Assembly (NCBI GenBank): GCA_964556425.1
Contig: CAZKWC010000010.1
Span: 1 to 64,000 of the forward strand
Direction: 5' to 3'
Length of the DNA stretch: 64,000 nt
DNA from: JALQUL01 sp964556425
Lineage (GTDB): Bacteria; Pseudomonadota; Gammaproteobacteria; Burkholderiales; Burkholderiaceae_C
Each line of letters opens with the position of its first letter. The stretch's first letter is position 1. A program made the translations under genes and the position numbers. Below the pieces are notes generated by a model, which saw only the letters and a list, made by a program, of their open reading frames with translations, was not told where the DNA came from and did no database searches. Positions 33,192 to 41,840 of the stretch are shown in pieces.

Positions 33192-33547
33192 AAAGACCGT
33201 TATTATAGGTCATAAAATTGGCATTTTTGTTGTTTTCGAAAAAAATAAATCTTTACACCTTTATTACCCCTAAAAAGCAAATAATAATGCGCCTAGGTTT
33301 TAATTCAAGGGTTTATGAGCTAACTTAAGCTTTAAAGACGCAATTGTAATAAGCTATGAAATCAAAATCTGGCATCAAACAAGTTCATCAAGTACAGCGG
33401 CATAAATTAGAATAGCGGTATTCATTTTCTCAATAAAAATGGTGCACAGCTGTACTTTATAGGATAAGCCATTCACCTATCTCTATTTTTCTTGCTTAAA
33501 AATTAAGCACAATATGATTTCTGATTCACTAGAAGGTATAAAAAAGC
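33192..33547. other. Intergenic region with tRNA promoter and polysaccharide-locus leader
   Basis: A TATAAT box on the minus strand (33202-33207) is correctly placed to start the tRNA transcript a few bases before its 5' end. The rest of this 356-base AT-rich stretch should hold the promoter of the dehydratase gene at 33548, but I see no certain boxes, no ops/JUMPstart element and no open frame. Confidence 0.5.
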
Positions 33548-35446
33548 ATGAGCAGTTTGCAAAATCGCTTAGCCCGCGCTTTTTTTAATTTACCCCGTCG
33601 GCACAAACAAGCCATTATGGTGGTGGCTGATCTGTTTTTATTGCCACTTGCTATTTGGGCGGGTTATGCCATTCGTTTGGGCGACTGGCAGCCTCACATG
33701 GAGCATGGTAAGTGGTTGCTACTACTCGCTCCTTTAGTGAGTATTCCCATTTTTATAGTACTTGGCCTCTACCGAGCGGTGATTCGTTATATTGGCAGTA
33801 AAGCCTTATTAACGGTGGCGCATGGTGCCTTGTTATCGACTTTAGCCTTGGTGTTAACCGTAGCCCTCCTGCATTTGCCAGGCATACCGCGCTCCCTTAT
33901 TTTTTTGTATTTTGGCTTAACCTTTTTATTGGTGGGCGGTAGTCGTTATTGGGTGAGATATTATTATTATTATGTTTTTAAGCGAACCCGCGACACTCAA
34001 GCGGTGGCTATTTATGGAGCAGGTCAATCTGGGGCTCAATTGGCCAGTGCTTTGCTGCGTAGTCATGATTACAGCCCACAGTTTTTTATTGATGACAAAC
34101 CTTCGCTCAACAAGGCCATGATTCAGGGGCTAAAGGTTTATAGTCCTTCCGAATTAGATGTTTTGGTCGCCGAGCACGACATCACACAAATCTTTTTAGC
34201 TATTCCAAGTGCCGACCGCGCCAGTCGTAAAGCGATCTTAGCCAATCTTGAACATTTACCGGTTCATGTACGCTCTATTCCATCAGCTGCTGACCTTGCC
34301 GCTGGTAAACGTAATGTCGATGAGTTATTAGAAATTGATGTAGATGACTTATTGGGTCGTTCTGCGGTCGAGCCCGATCAGACCATGATAGCGCAATGTA
34401 TCCAAAACAAAAAAATTATTGTGACAGGTGCAGGTGGATCAATCGGTTCAGAATTGTGTAGGCAAATTTTGCGTCAAAATCCTAGTGTTTTGGTGCTGTT
34501 TGAATCTTCCGAGCATGCACTTTATCAAATCGAACGCGAGCTACAAGAACTACGTAAAAGCAATTCAATTCAAACGATTATTGCTGCTGTTTTAGGCTCG
34601 GTGCAAAACCAAAATCGAGTAGAAGAAATATTAAGGCAATATCAAATAGATATTTTGTATCATGCGGCAGCCTATAAACATGTGCCTTTGGTAGAGCACA
34701 ATCCCATAGAGGGTTTGCGTAACAATAGTTTTGGTACGCGTGCGACGGCCAATGCCGCACTCAATGTGGGTATCGAGCGTTTTGTATTAATTTCGACCGA
34801 TAAAGCAGTAAGACCTACCAACGTAATGGGGGCTAGCAAACGACTTGCCGAAATGGTTTTGCAAGCCTTAGCATCACAATCTAACACCACTATTTTTACT
34901 ATGGTGCGATTTGGTAATGTATTGGGTTCATCGGGTTCGGTCGTGCCATTGTTTAGGCAACAAATTCAAGCGGGTGGCCCTATAACCGTTACCCATCCCG
35001 ATGTCATTCGTTATTTTATGTCCATACCCGAGGCGGCTCAGTTGGTTTTACAAGCCGGTGCCATGGCCACAGGCGGAGAAGTATTTTTGCTTGATATGGG
35101 CGAGCCAGTGCGCATAGTTGATTTAGCCGAGCGCATGATTAAGCTAAGCGGCGAAAAAGTAAAAACCGATGGCAAAGATTTTGGTCCTGGTATTGAAATT
35201 CAATTTAGTGGATTGCGCCCTGGTGAAAAACTTTACGAAGAGTTATTAATATCGGCTGCACACCAAGCGACTGCCCATCCACAAATATTAGCGGCCGAAG
35301 AAAACTTTTTAAATCCAGACCAGTTAAATCATTTATTTGCCGATTTAGATCAAGCCTGTAGCATACAGGATTTTACCCAAATTCGTAGTTTGTTAATGCA
35401 GACCGTAGAGGGCTCGGTATTATCTGAGCTACCAGCGCAACTTTAG
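33548..35446 (+). CDS. Membrane-bound nucleotide-sugar 4,6-dehydratase (WbpM/PglF/CapD family)
   Basis: A 632-residue enzyme expected to convert UDP-GlcNAc to the UDP-4-keto-6-deoxy sugar. Four N-terminal membrane segments (about residues 24-135) are followed by a CoA-binding-like domain with GAGQSG (157-162) and the catalytic SDR domain with GAGGSIG (294-300). The active site is the altered triad of this family: T417-D418-K419, with Met427 where tyrosine is usual and K431 in MGASKR. It opens the polysaccharide locus, as capD-type genes do near wlb/wbp genes. Its product may feed a QuiNAc- or FucNAc-type initiating sugar; the initiating transferase is not in the window. Confidence 0.92.
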   Translation: MSSLQNRLARAFFNLPRRHKQAIMVVADLFLLPLAIWAGYAIRLGDWQPHMEHGKWLLLLAPLVSIPIFIVLGLYRAVIRYIGSKALLTVAHGALLSTLALVLTVALLHLPGIPRSLIFLYFGLTFLLVGGSRYWVRYYYYYVFKRTRDTQAVAIYGAGQSGAQLASALLRSHDYSPQFFIDDKPSLNKAMIQGLKVYSPSELDVLVAEHDITQIFLAIPSADRASRKAILANLEHLPVHVRSIPSAADLAAGKRNVDELLEIDVDDLLGRSAVEPDQTMIAQCIQNKKIIVTGAGGSIGSELCRQILRQNPSVLVLFESSEHALYQIERELQELRKSNSIQTIIAAVLGSVQNQNRVEEILRQYQIDILYHAAAYKHVPLVEHNPIEGLRNNSFGTRATANAALNVGIERFVLISTDKAVRPTNVMGASKRLAEMVLQALASQSNTTIFTMVRFGNVLGSSGSVVPLFRQQIQAGGPITVTHPDVIRYFMSIPEAAQLVLQAGAMATGGEVFLLDMGEPVRIVDLAERMIKLSGEKVKTDGKDFGPGIEIQFSGLRPGEKLYEELLISAAHQATAHPQILAAEENFLNPDQLNHLFADLDQACSIQDFTQIRSLLMQTVEGSVLSELPAQL

Positions 35447-35478
35447 TTTATACCCACACCAGTCATTCATTTTTATTT

Positions 35479-37404
35479 ATGTCGCATTCCAAAATTTATC
35501 GCCCAGATATAGACGGCTTAAGAGCCATAGCTGTTTCTATTGTGGTGTTGTTTCATGCTTTCCCCGCTCTTATACCCGCTGGGTTTATTGGTGTTGATAT
35601 TTTCTTTGTGATTTCAGGATTTTTAATTACCGGCATTTTATTAGATGAGCTAACTGATGGCGTCACTTTAAAAGCGATGCTAGGGCAATTTTATGCACGC
35701 CGTATTAAGCGAATATTTCCTTCCTTATTAGTAGTGCTATTGGCTACGCTGCTGGCGGCTTGGTTTATTTTATTACCCGATGATTATAAAAAATTAGGCC
35801 AACAAACCATGGCGGGTTTGGGTTTTGTCTCTAATTTTTTATTTTGGCAACAAGCGGGTTATTTTGATGGTGCTTCCGATACTAAACCATTGCTTCATTT
35901 ATGGTCATTAGCGATAGAGGAGCAGTTTTATATATTTTTCCCGCTTATATTGCTGTTTTTTTATCGCAGAAAACTCAATTTAGCAAAAGCCTTGTGGTGG
36001 CTTTTTGTTGTGTCGGTGCTAATTAATTTATATTACGCAAGGCATAATTTAATTGCCGATTTTTATTCACCGTTAAGCCGTGCTTGGGAGTTATTAGCGG
36101 GTTCATTAATAGCCGTATATGCTAGAAGGCCTGGTTCCATCGCCGCTCATGATGGTAATCAAAAAATAAAAAATTGGGTGTCGGTAGGGGCAATTATTTT
36201 TCTAATAGTAGCTTTGTATTTTATCGATAAAAGTAGAAAGTTTCCAGGTTCATGGGCTTTGTTGCCGGTATTAGTGGGGGGTGGATTCATTTTGGCAGGG
36301 CCACATACTTGGATCAATAAAAAAATACTGGCCAGTAAACCTTTTGTTTGGATGGGTTTAATTAGTTACCCACTTTATTTGTGGCATTGGCCTTTATTGG
36401 TGCTAGGCCATCATTACTACGGTACTGCTTTTGATTGGAAAATCAAACTTGTCGCGATAGTGTTGGCCGTTGTTTTGTCGGCCTTGTGTTATTACTTTTT
36501 AGAAAAGCCCATTCGAATTGCTAAAAAATCAAGCACTATTATTTTAAAAGTACTTATTGTGCTGGCGGTGGTAATTGGCTATCTTGGTTATAGTGTTTAT
36601 AACAAACAAGGCTACCCTAAACGTTATCCTGCCATTATTCAGCAGCTCACTACTTCGCAAGGCAATTTGCAAGACGGCTGGCGAGTGTATAAATGTATGT
36701 TGGAATATGAACAGCCTGCTAGCCAATTTGCCGAATATTGTATTGAAAAAAATCAACGTCCCCATGTATTTTTATGGGGTGACTCGCATGCAGGTTCTTT
36801 GTACCCAGGTTTATTGGCTCTGCAAAAATCAACTCATAATAGTTTTGCTTTGTCGCAACGTACAGGGGCAATGTGCCCTGCATTACTCAACACCGAGATG
36901 CGCCCCTTGTGTAAAGACCTCAATAACAGCACCATACAAGTGATTCGTCAAACCCAACCAGACGTTGTGGTTTTGTATGGCTTATGGTCTCACCCTTCAT
37001 ATGACTTAAGTCAATTAGCACCCACTATTCAAGAGTTAAAAAAAGCAGGTGTTCAAAAAATTATTATGCTAGGTGTACCTGTGATGTGGGAGGGTAAATT
37101 ACCTGATCATATTTTGGCACAGTGGCGAGAGGGTCCGCCTTTGGCAGAGCCTGCTTTAAGAAGTTGGCGTGGGGTAGGTAAAGACTTAACTGAACTGGAT
37201 GAAAAAATTTCTAAAATAGCAAGTCAAGCTGGGGTTGAATATATTTCAATGCGTCAATTATTTTGTAATGAGCAAGGTTGCTTAACTAGACCAAGCCTTA
37301 ATAGCTCAGCTCCAATGTCATATGATTACGGCCATTTAACCGTACCGGCGGCTAGTTATGCGGCTGATTTGTTAGCACCCAAAATCTTAACTTTGCCAAA
37401 ATAA
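35479..37404 (+). CDS. OafA-like acyltransferase with C-terminal SGNH domain
   Basis: A 641-residue membrane O-acyltransferase. The acyltransferase-3 domain (residues 1-370, about ten membrane segments) begins YRPDIDGLRAIAV and holds LFHAF and the FFVISGFLIT segment. A periplasmic SGNH domain follows, with the nucleophile in WGDSHAGSLYP and the late DYGHLT Asp-His pair. Proteins of this design acetylate O-antigen or other surface sugars using a cytoplasmic acyl donor. It follows the dehydratase by 32 bases and is probably co-transcribed. Confidence 0.9.
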   Translation: MSHSKIYRPDIDGLRAIAVSIVVLFHAFPALIPAGFIGVDIFFVISGFLITGILLDELTDGVTLKAMLGQFYARRIKRIFPSLLVVLLATLLAAWFILLPDDYKKLGQQTMAGLGFVSNFLFWQQAGYFDGASDTKPLLHLWSLAIEEQFYIFFPLILLFFYRRKLNLAKALWWLFVVSVLINLYYARHNLIADFYSPLSRAWELLAGSLIAVYARRPGSIAAHDGNQKIKNWVSVGAIIFLIVALYFIDKSRKFPGSWALLPVLVGGGFILAGPHTWINKKILASKPFVWMGLISYPLYLWHWPLLVLGHHYYGTAFDWKIKLVAIVLAVVLSALCYYFLEKPIRIAKKSSTIILKVLIVLAVVIGYLGYSVYNKQGYPKRYPAIIQQLTTSQGNLQDGWRVYKCMLEYEQPASQFAEYCIEKNQRPHVFLWGDSHAGSLYPGLLALQKSTHNSFALSQRTGAMCPALLNTEMRPLCKDLNNSTIQVIRQTQPDVVVLYGLWSHPSYDLSQLAPTIQELKKAGVQKIIMLGVPVMWEGKLPDHILAQWREGPPLAEPALRSWRGVGKDLTELDEKISKIASQAGVEYISMRQLFCNEQGCLTRPSLNSSAPMSYDYGHLTVPAASYAADLLAPKILTLPK

Positions 37405-37579
37405 TAGAGGCTTTGCCAACATAAAACAGACAGGACTAAGGTCAGATTACAAAAATCCAAAATAGATAATATCAAAAAAATTATTTTGGGTTTTTATTCA
37501 CTGACTTCGTCTTACAATCATTCAATAGAGATAGTCTTGTGTTATCTCGCATGTCTTAGAAAAAGAAAAAGTCTTCATC

Positions 37580-38863
37580 ATGAATCGTAAAATTGCCGTT
37601 ATGGGCCTAGGTTATGTAGGTCTTCCAGTTGCTGTAGCCTTTGGTCAAACGCACCCAGTCGTGGGTTTTGATATTAAATCAGCCAGAATTGCCGAATTAA
37701 AAGTGGGCCACGATAGTACCGAAGAGGTTTTACCAGCTGACTTAGCCAAAGCCAATATTCAATACACCGATCAAATCGAAGATTTAAAAAAATGTGATTT
37801 TTTTATTATTGCCGTACCAACCCCAGTTGATAGTGGTAATAAGCCCGATTTATCACCTTTAATTGGTGCTTCAAGGTCGGTGGGTAAGGCCCTTAAAAAG
37901 GGTGACATTGTGGTTTACGAATCGACTGTGTACCCTGGTGCCACAGAAGAAGATTGCGTGCCCGTACTCGAAAAAGAATCAGGCCTCAAGTTTGGCACTG
38001 ACTTTACCGTGGGCTACAGCCCCGAGCGTATTAACCCAGGCGATAAAGAGCACACATTCACTAAAATTAAAAAAATTGTCTCAGGTTCCGATGCTGCTAC
38101 TTTAGAAATAGTAGCCGAAGTTTATGCATCTGTAGTGGTGGCAGGTGTGCATAGGGCCAGCTCTATTAAAGTAGCCGAAGCTGCTAAAGTAATTGAAAAT
38201 ACCCAGCGCGATTTAAACATTGCCCTCATGAATGAACTAGCGGTTATTTTTAAACGCATGGACATTGATACCCAAGAAGTTTTAGATGCAGCAGGTAGTA
38301 AGTGGAACTTTATGCCATTTAAACCAGGTTTGGTAGGCGGTCACTGTATTGGTGTTGATCCTTATTACCTCACCCATAAGGCCGAAAAATTAGGCTATAT
38401 ACCGCAGGTTATTTTGGCCGGTCGCCGCATTAATGACAATATGGGCCGATTTGTGGCACGCAACACCATTAAAACCATGATTGCCAAGGGTATTGATGTT
38501 TCCAAATCTACTATTGGTATTTTAGGTATTACGTTTAAAGAGAATTGTCCCGATATTCGTAATTCAAAGGTGATTGATATTATTCGTGAGTTGCAAGATT
38601 ATGGCGTTAATGTAGTGGTAGCCGACCCTCATGCCGATAGCTCAGACGTGCAACACGAATACAAGTTGCCTTTAAGTCCGATTGATGCAGAGCATCAAGT
38701 TGATGCTTTAGTAGTGGCGGTATCACATACCGAATATCGAAATTTAAATGCCGAGCAACTACGTGCAATGGTAAAGGGTAACAACCCTGTTATTGTGGAT
38801 GTGAAATGTATTCAACCTCGTGCAGCCCTAGAGGCCGTGGGTTTTCATGTTTGGCGTCTGTAA
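37580..38863 (+). CDS. UDP-N-acetylhexosamine 6-dehydrogenase (WbpO/TviB type)
   Basis: Oxidises C6 of a UDP-N-acetylhexosamine twice to the uronic acid. The N-terminal NAD loop is GLGYVG (9-14), the central domain carries YESTVYPGATEEDC, and the catalytic cysteine is C256 in VGGHCIGVDPYYL. The length is 427. By similarity it is nearer TviB/WbpO than WbpA. Because it directly precedes wlbA-, wlbB- and wlbC-type genes, the substrate is most likely UDP-GlcNAc, giving UDP-GlcNAcA. A 175-base gap before it may hold a second promoter. Confidence 0.9.
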   Translation: MNRKIAVMGLGYVGLPVAVAFGQTHPVVGFDIKSARIAELKVGHDSTEEVLPADLAKANIQYTDQIEDLKKCDFFIIAVPTPVDSGNKPDLSPLIGASRSVGKALKKGDIVVYESTVYPGATEEDCVPVLEKESGLKFGTDFTVGYSPERINPGDKEHTFTKIKKIVSGSDAATLEIVAEVYASVVVAGVHRASSIKVAEAAKVIENTQRDLNIALMNELAVIFKRMDIDTQEVLDAAGSKWNFMPFKPGLVGGHCIGVDPYYLTHKAEKLGYIPQVILAGRRINDNMGRFVARNTIKTMIAKGIDVSKSTIGILGITFKENCPDIRNSKVIDIIRELQDYGVNVVVADPHADSSDVQHEYKLPLSPIDAEHQVDALVVAVSHTEYRNLNAEQLRAMVKGNNPVIVDVKCIQPRAALEAVGFHVWRL

Positions 38864-38914
38864 TCACTAACGAAAATATTCAAGCCATTTTTTCAATTTA
38901 GAAGTAACTCATTC

Positions 38915-39976
38915 ATGTTTGCAACACAAGCTATCACCGATCGTAAAATCCGCTTTGCCCTAGTGGGTTGTGGCCGTATTTCTAACAACCATTTTGACTC
39001 CATTACTCAACATGCAGCACATGCAGAGTTGGTCGATGTTTGCGATATCAACCCCGAAGCACTAGCCAAAGCAGTCGCTAAAACGGGTGCTAAAGGCCAC
39101 AGCAGTTTATCGGGCTTGTTGGCCAATACCACAGCTGACTGCGTTATCTTAACTACCCCCAGTGGCTTGCATCCTAATCAAGCAATAGCGGTGGCCAATA
39201 CCGGTCGTCATGTGTTGTCAGAAAAACCAATGGCCACTAATTTTGAAGATGGCCTAGCCATGGTCAAAGCCTGCGAACAAGCTGGTGTGCATTTGTTTGT
39301 AGTCAAACAAAATCGTAAAAATGCTACTTTGCAACTACTTAAACAAGCGGTGCAGAAAAAACGTTTTGGCCGCATTTATATGGTCACCTTAAATGTGTTT
39401 TGGCAACGTCCACAACAAGGTTATTATGATCAAGCGGCTTGGCGAGGCACTTGGAACCTTGATGGTGGAGCCCTCATGAATCAAGCCAGCCATTATGTTG
39501 ATTTATTAGAATGGTTAATTGGTCCTATTGATTCATTACATGCCTACACCGCTACTTTGGCGCGTGATATTGAAGCCGAAGACACTGCCGTCATGAGTGT
39601 GAAATGGCGTAACGGTGCTTTGGGTTCACTCAACTGCACTATGCTCACCTATCCAAAAAACCTTGAAGGCTCAATTACAATTTTGGGCGAAAAGGGCACA
39701 GTGAGGGTAGGCGGCGTAGCAGTCAATGAAATCCAAGAATGGAATTTCCAAGATACCGACCCAGCCGACGAACAAATTGCTAATGCCAATTATGAAACCA
39801 CTTCGGTTTATGGTTTTGGACATCCACTTTATTATCAAAACGTGATTGAAACTCTACAAGGCAAAGCCATACCCGATGTAGATGGTCGTGAAGGTTTAAA
39901 GTCTTTAGAAGTGTTAATAGCCGCTTATCGTTCTGCCAGAGATGGCGTACAAGTGGGTTTACCCCTTCACTTATAA
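38915..39976 (+). CDS. wlbA: UDP-N-acetylglucosaminuronate 3-dehydrogenase (WlbA/WbpB type)
   Basis: A Gfo/Idh/MocA-family oxidoreductase that oxidises C3 of UDP-GlcNAcA to the 3-keto sugar. The Rossmann motif is ALVGCGRISNNH, and EKPMA is the family lysine motif. The middle stretch WRGTWNLDGGALMNQASHYVDLL has the GG-x-L-x-x-x-x-H catalytic-pocket pattern. At 353 residues it is close to WlbA of Bordetella and WbpB of Pseudomonas. It precedes the acetyltransferase and aminotransferase of the same pathway in wlb order. Confidence 0.92.
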   Translation: MFATQAITDRKIRFALVGCGRISNNHFDSITQHAAHAELVDVCDINPEALAKAVAKTGAKGHSSLSGLLANTTADCVILTTPSGLHPNQAIAVANTGRHVLSEKPMATNFEDGLAMVKACEQAGVHLFVVKQNRKNATLQLLKQAVQKKRFGRIYMVTLNVFWQRPQQGYYDQAAWRGTWNLDGGALMNQASHYVDLLEWLIGPIDSLHAYTATLARDIEAEDTAVMSVKWRNGALGSLNCTMLTYPKNLEGSITILGEKGTVRVGGVAVNEIQEWNFQDTDPADEQIANANYETTSVYGFGHPLYYQNVIETLQGKAIPDVDGREGLKSLEVLIAAYRSARDGVQVGLPLHL

Positions 39977-40019
39977 AATTTAAATTTCAAATTCACTTTT
40001 AACACTACAGCACCACTCT

Positions 40020-40622
40020 ATGTCAGACACTAGCGCTACTCCCGCCTATACCGTTCACCCTACCGCTATTGTTGATGAAGGCGCACAAATTGGTGCGGGT
40101 TCTAGAATCTGGCATTGGGTGCATATTAGTGCAAAAGCAGTTATTGGCGAGAAATGTTCATTTGGCCAAAATGTGTTTGTAGGCAACGATGTAGTGATTG
40201 GCAACAACGTCAAAATTCAAAACAATGTCTCGGTATATGATGCCGTTACCCTAGAAGATGATGTTTTTTGTGGTCCTAGCATGGTGTTTACCAATGTATA
40301 TAACCCACGCTCTGCAGTAACCCGTAAAGATGAATATTTACGCACCCTTATTAAAAAGGGTGCTACTTTAGGAGCGAACAGCACTATTGTGTGTGGCACT
40401 ACTGTAGGAGCTTATGCTTTTGTAGGCGCTGGTGCAGTGATTAAAAAAGACGTTCCCGACTATGCCTTAATGGTGGGAGTTCCTGCTAAGCAAATTGCTT
40501 GGATGAGTCAGTTTGGTGAGCGCCTTGATTTACCTTTAACAGGTAATGCCTCATGTACTTGTCCACACACTGGTACTGTTTATGAGCTAAAAAATAATCA
40601 AGTATCGATTCAAACTAGTTAA
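40020..40622 (+). CDS. wlbB: UDP-3-amino-GlcNAcA N-acetyltransferase (WlbB/WbpD type)
   Basis: Acetylates the 3-amino group to give UDP-2,3-diacetamido-2,3-dideoxy-glucuronic acid. It is a left-handed beta-helix protein with hexapeptide repeats from about residue 15 to 150 (IGAGSRIWHWVHISAKAVIG, VFVGNDVVIGNNVKI, TLGANSTIVCGTTVGAYAFV). The FTNVYNPRS loop is the typical WbpD active-site insertion. The length of 200 is usual. Its neighbours are wlbA and the aminotransferase, though enzymatically it acts after the latter. Confidence 0.92.
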   Translation: MSDTSATPAYTVHPTAIVDEGAQIGAGSRIWHWVHISAKAVIGEKCSFGQNVFVGNDVVIGNNVKIQNNVSVYDAVTLEDDVFCGPSMVFTNVYNPRSAVTRKDEYLRTLIKKGATLGANSTIVCGTTVGAYAFVGAGAVIKKDVPDYALMVGVPAKQIAWMSQFGERLDLPLTGNASCTCPHTGTVYELKNNQVSIQTS

Positions 40623-40715
40623 TTTGCCTCAGGCAACAAGCTTATGTAAGTGTCTTATTGGGTCTATTTATTTAGAATAGTAACACTCTAAAATTTTTTA
40701 AATCAGGTTGTTTAC

Positions 40716-41840
40716 ATGTCTCATCCCGCCATCCCATTTATTGACCTCAAAGCGCAGTACGCGGCTTTAAAACCATCAGTTGATAGTCGCATTCAAAAAG
40801 TGCTAGACCATGGTCAATACATTATGGGCCCAGAGGTAAAAGAACTTGAAGTGGCACTGGAAAGTTATACCCAAGCCAAACATTGTATTACCGTCTCTAG
40901 CGGTACAGAGGCTTTATTAATTGCTTTAATGGCCCTAGGCATTGGCCCTGGCGACGAAGTGATTACCACTTCATTTACTTTTGCGGCCACAGCAGAAGTG
41001 ATTGTTTTGGTAGGTGCAAAACCGGTTTTTGTGGATATTGACCCAGCCACTTGTAATATTGACCCTGCCCTTATCGAGGCGAAAATTACTAGCCGCACCA
41101 AAGCCATCATGCCAGTGAGTTTGTATGGGCAAGCCGCTAACTTAGATGCCATCAATGAGATTGCTGCTCGTCATGGTAATTTACCCGTCATTGAAGACGC
41201 AGCACAAAGTTTTGGCGCCACCTCTAAAGGGCGTAAAAGTTGTAATTTATCTAGCATTGGTTGCACCAGTTTTTTCCCAAGTAAACCATTAGGTTGTTAC
41301 GGAGATGGCGGTGCGATTTTTACCAATGATGACGCCATTGCCCAGGCTTGCCGAGAAATTCGCGTACACGGACAAAGCAAGCGTTACACCCACACCCGAG
41401 TAGGCGTAGGTGGTCGTATGGATACTTTGCAATGTGCAGTGGTGTTGGCCAAGTTAGAGCGTTTTGAATGGGAAATTGCCCAACGTATTGCTCTAGGCCA
41501 ACGCTATATTGAGTTAATTCAACAAGCTAATATTCCGGTTCGCCTTATTCATGTAGAAGAGGGTAATGAGTGTGTGTGGGGGCAATTTACCATCATGCTA
41601 GATAACCGTGAAGCGGTGCAGGCTAAGCTTCAAGAGGCTGGCGTACCAACCGCAGTGCATTACCCTATTCCCATGAACCAACAACCCGCATATGCTCATT
41701 TGTGTTGCCCCGATTGCACGCCACTGGCCGCCAAAGCGGGGCAAAGAGTCATGAGTTTACCGTTTAGCCCCGATGTATCAGAAGCCACACAAGTGTATGT
41801 AGTGCAAGAGTTAGCTAAAGCCATAAGGTCGGTTGCCTAA
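40716..41840 (+). CDS. wlbC: UDP-3-keto-GlcNAcA aminotransferase (WlbC/WbpE type)
   Basis: A PLP enzyme of the DegT/DnrJ/EryC1/StrS family that installs the 3-amino group. K190 in SFFPSKPLGCYGDGGA binds PLP. SSGTEALLIALMALGIGPGD, TSFTFAATAEVI and EDAAQSFGA are the standard family blocks. The length is 374. Its stop overlaps the start of the AsnB-like gene (TAATG), so the next step is probably translationally coupled. Confidence 0.93.
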   Translation: MSHPAIPFIDLKAQYAALKPSVDSRIQKVLDHGQYIMGPEVKELEVALESYTQAKHCITVSSGTEALLIALMALGIGPGDEVITTSFTFAATAEVIVLVGAKPVFVDIDPATCNIDPALIEAKITSRTKAIMPVSLYGQAANLDAINEIAARHGNLPVIEDAAQSFGATSKGRKSCNLSSIGCTSFFPSKPLGCYGDGGAIFTNDDAIAQACREIRVHGQSKRYTHTRVGVGGRMDTLQCAVVLAKLERFEWEIAQRIALGQRYIELIQQANIPVRLIHVEEGNECVWGQFTIMLDNREAVQAKLQEAGVPTAVHYPIPMNQQPAYAHLCCPDCTPLAAKAGQRVMSLPFSPDVSEATQVYVVQELAKAIRSVA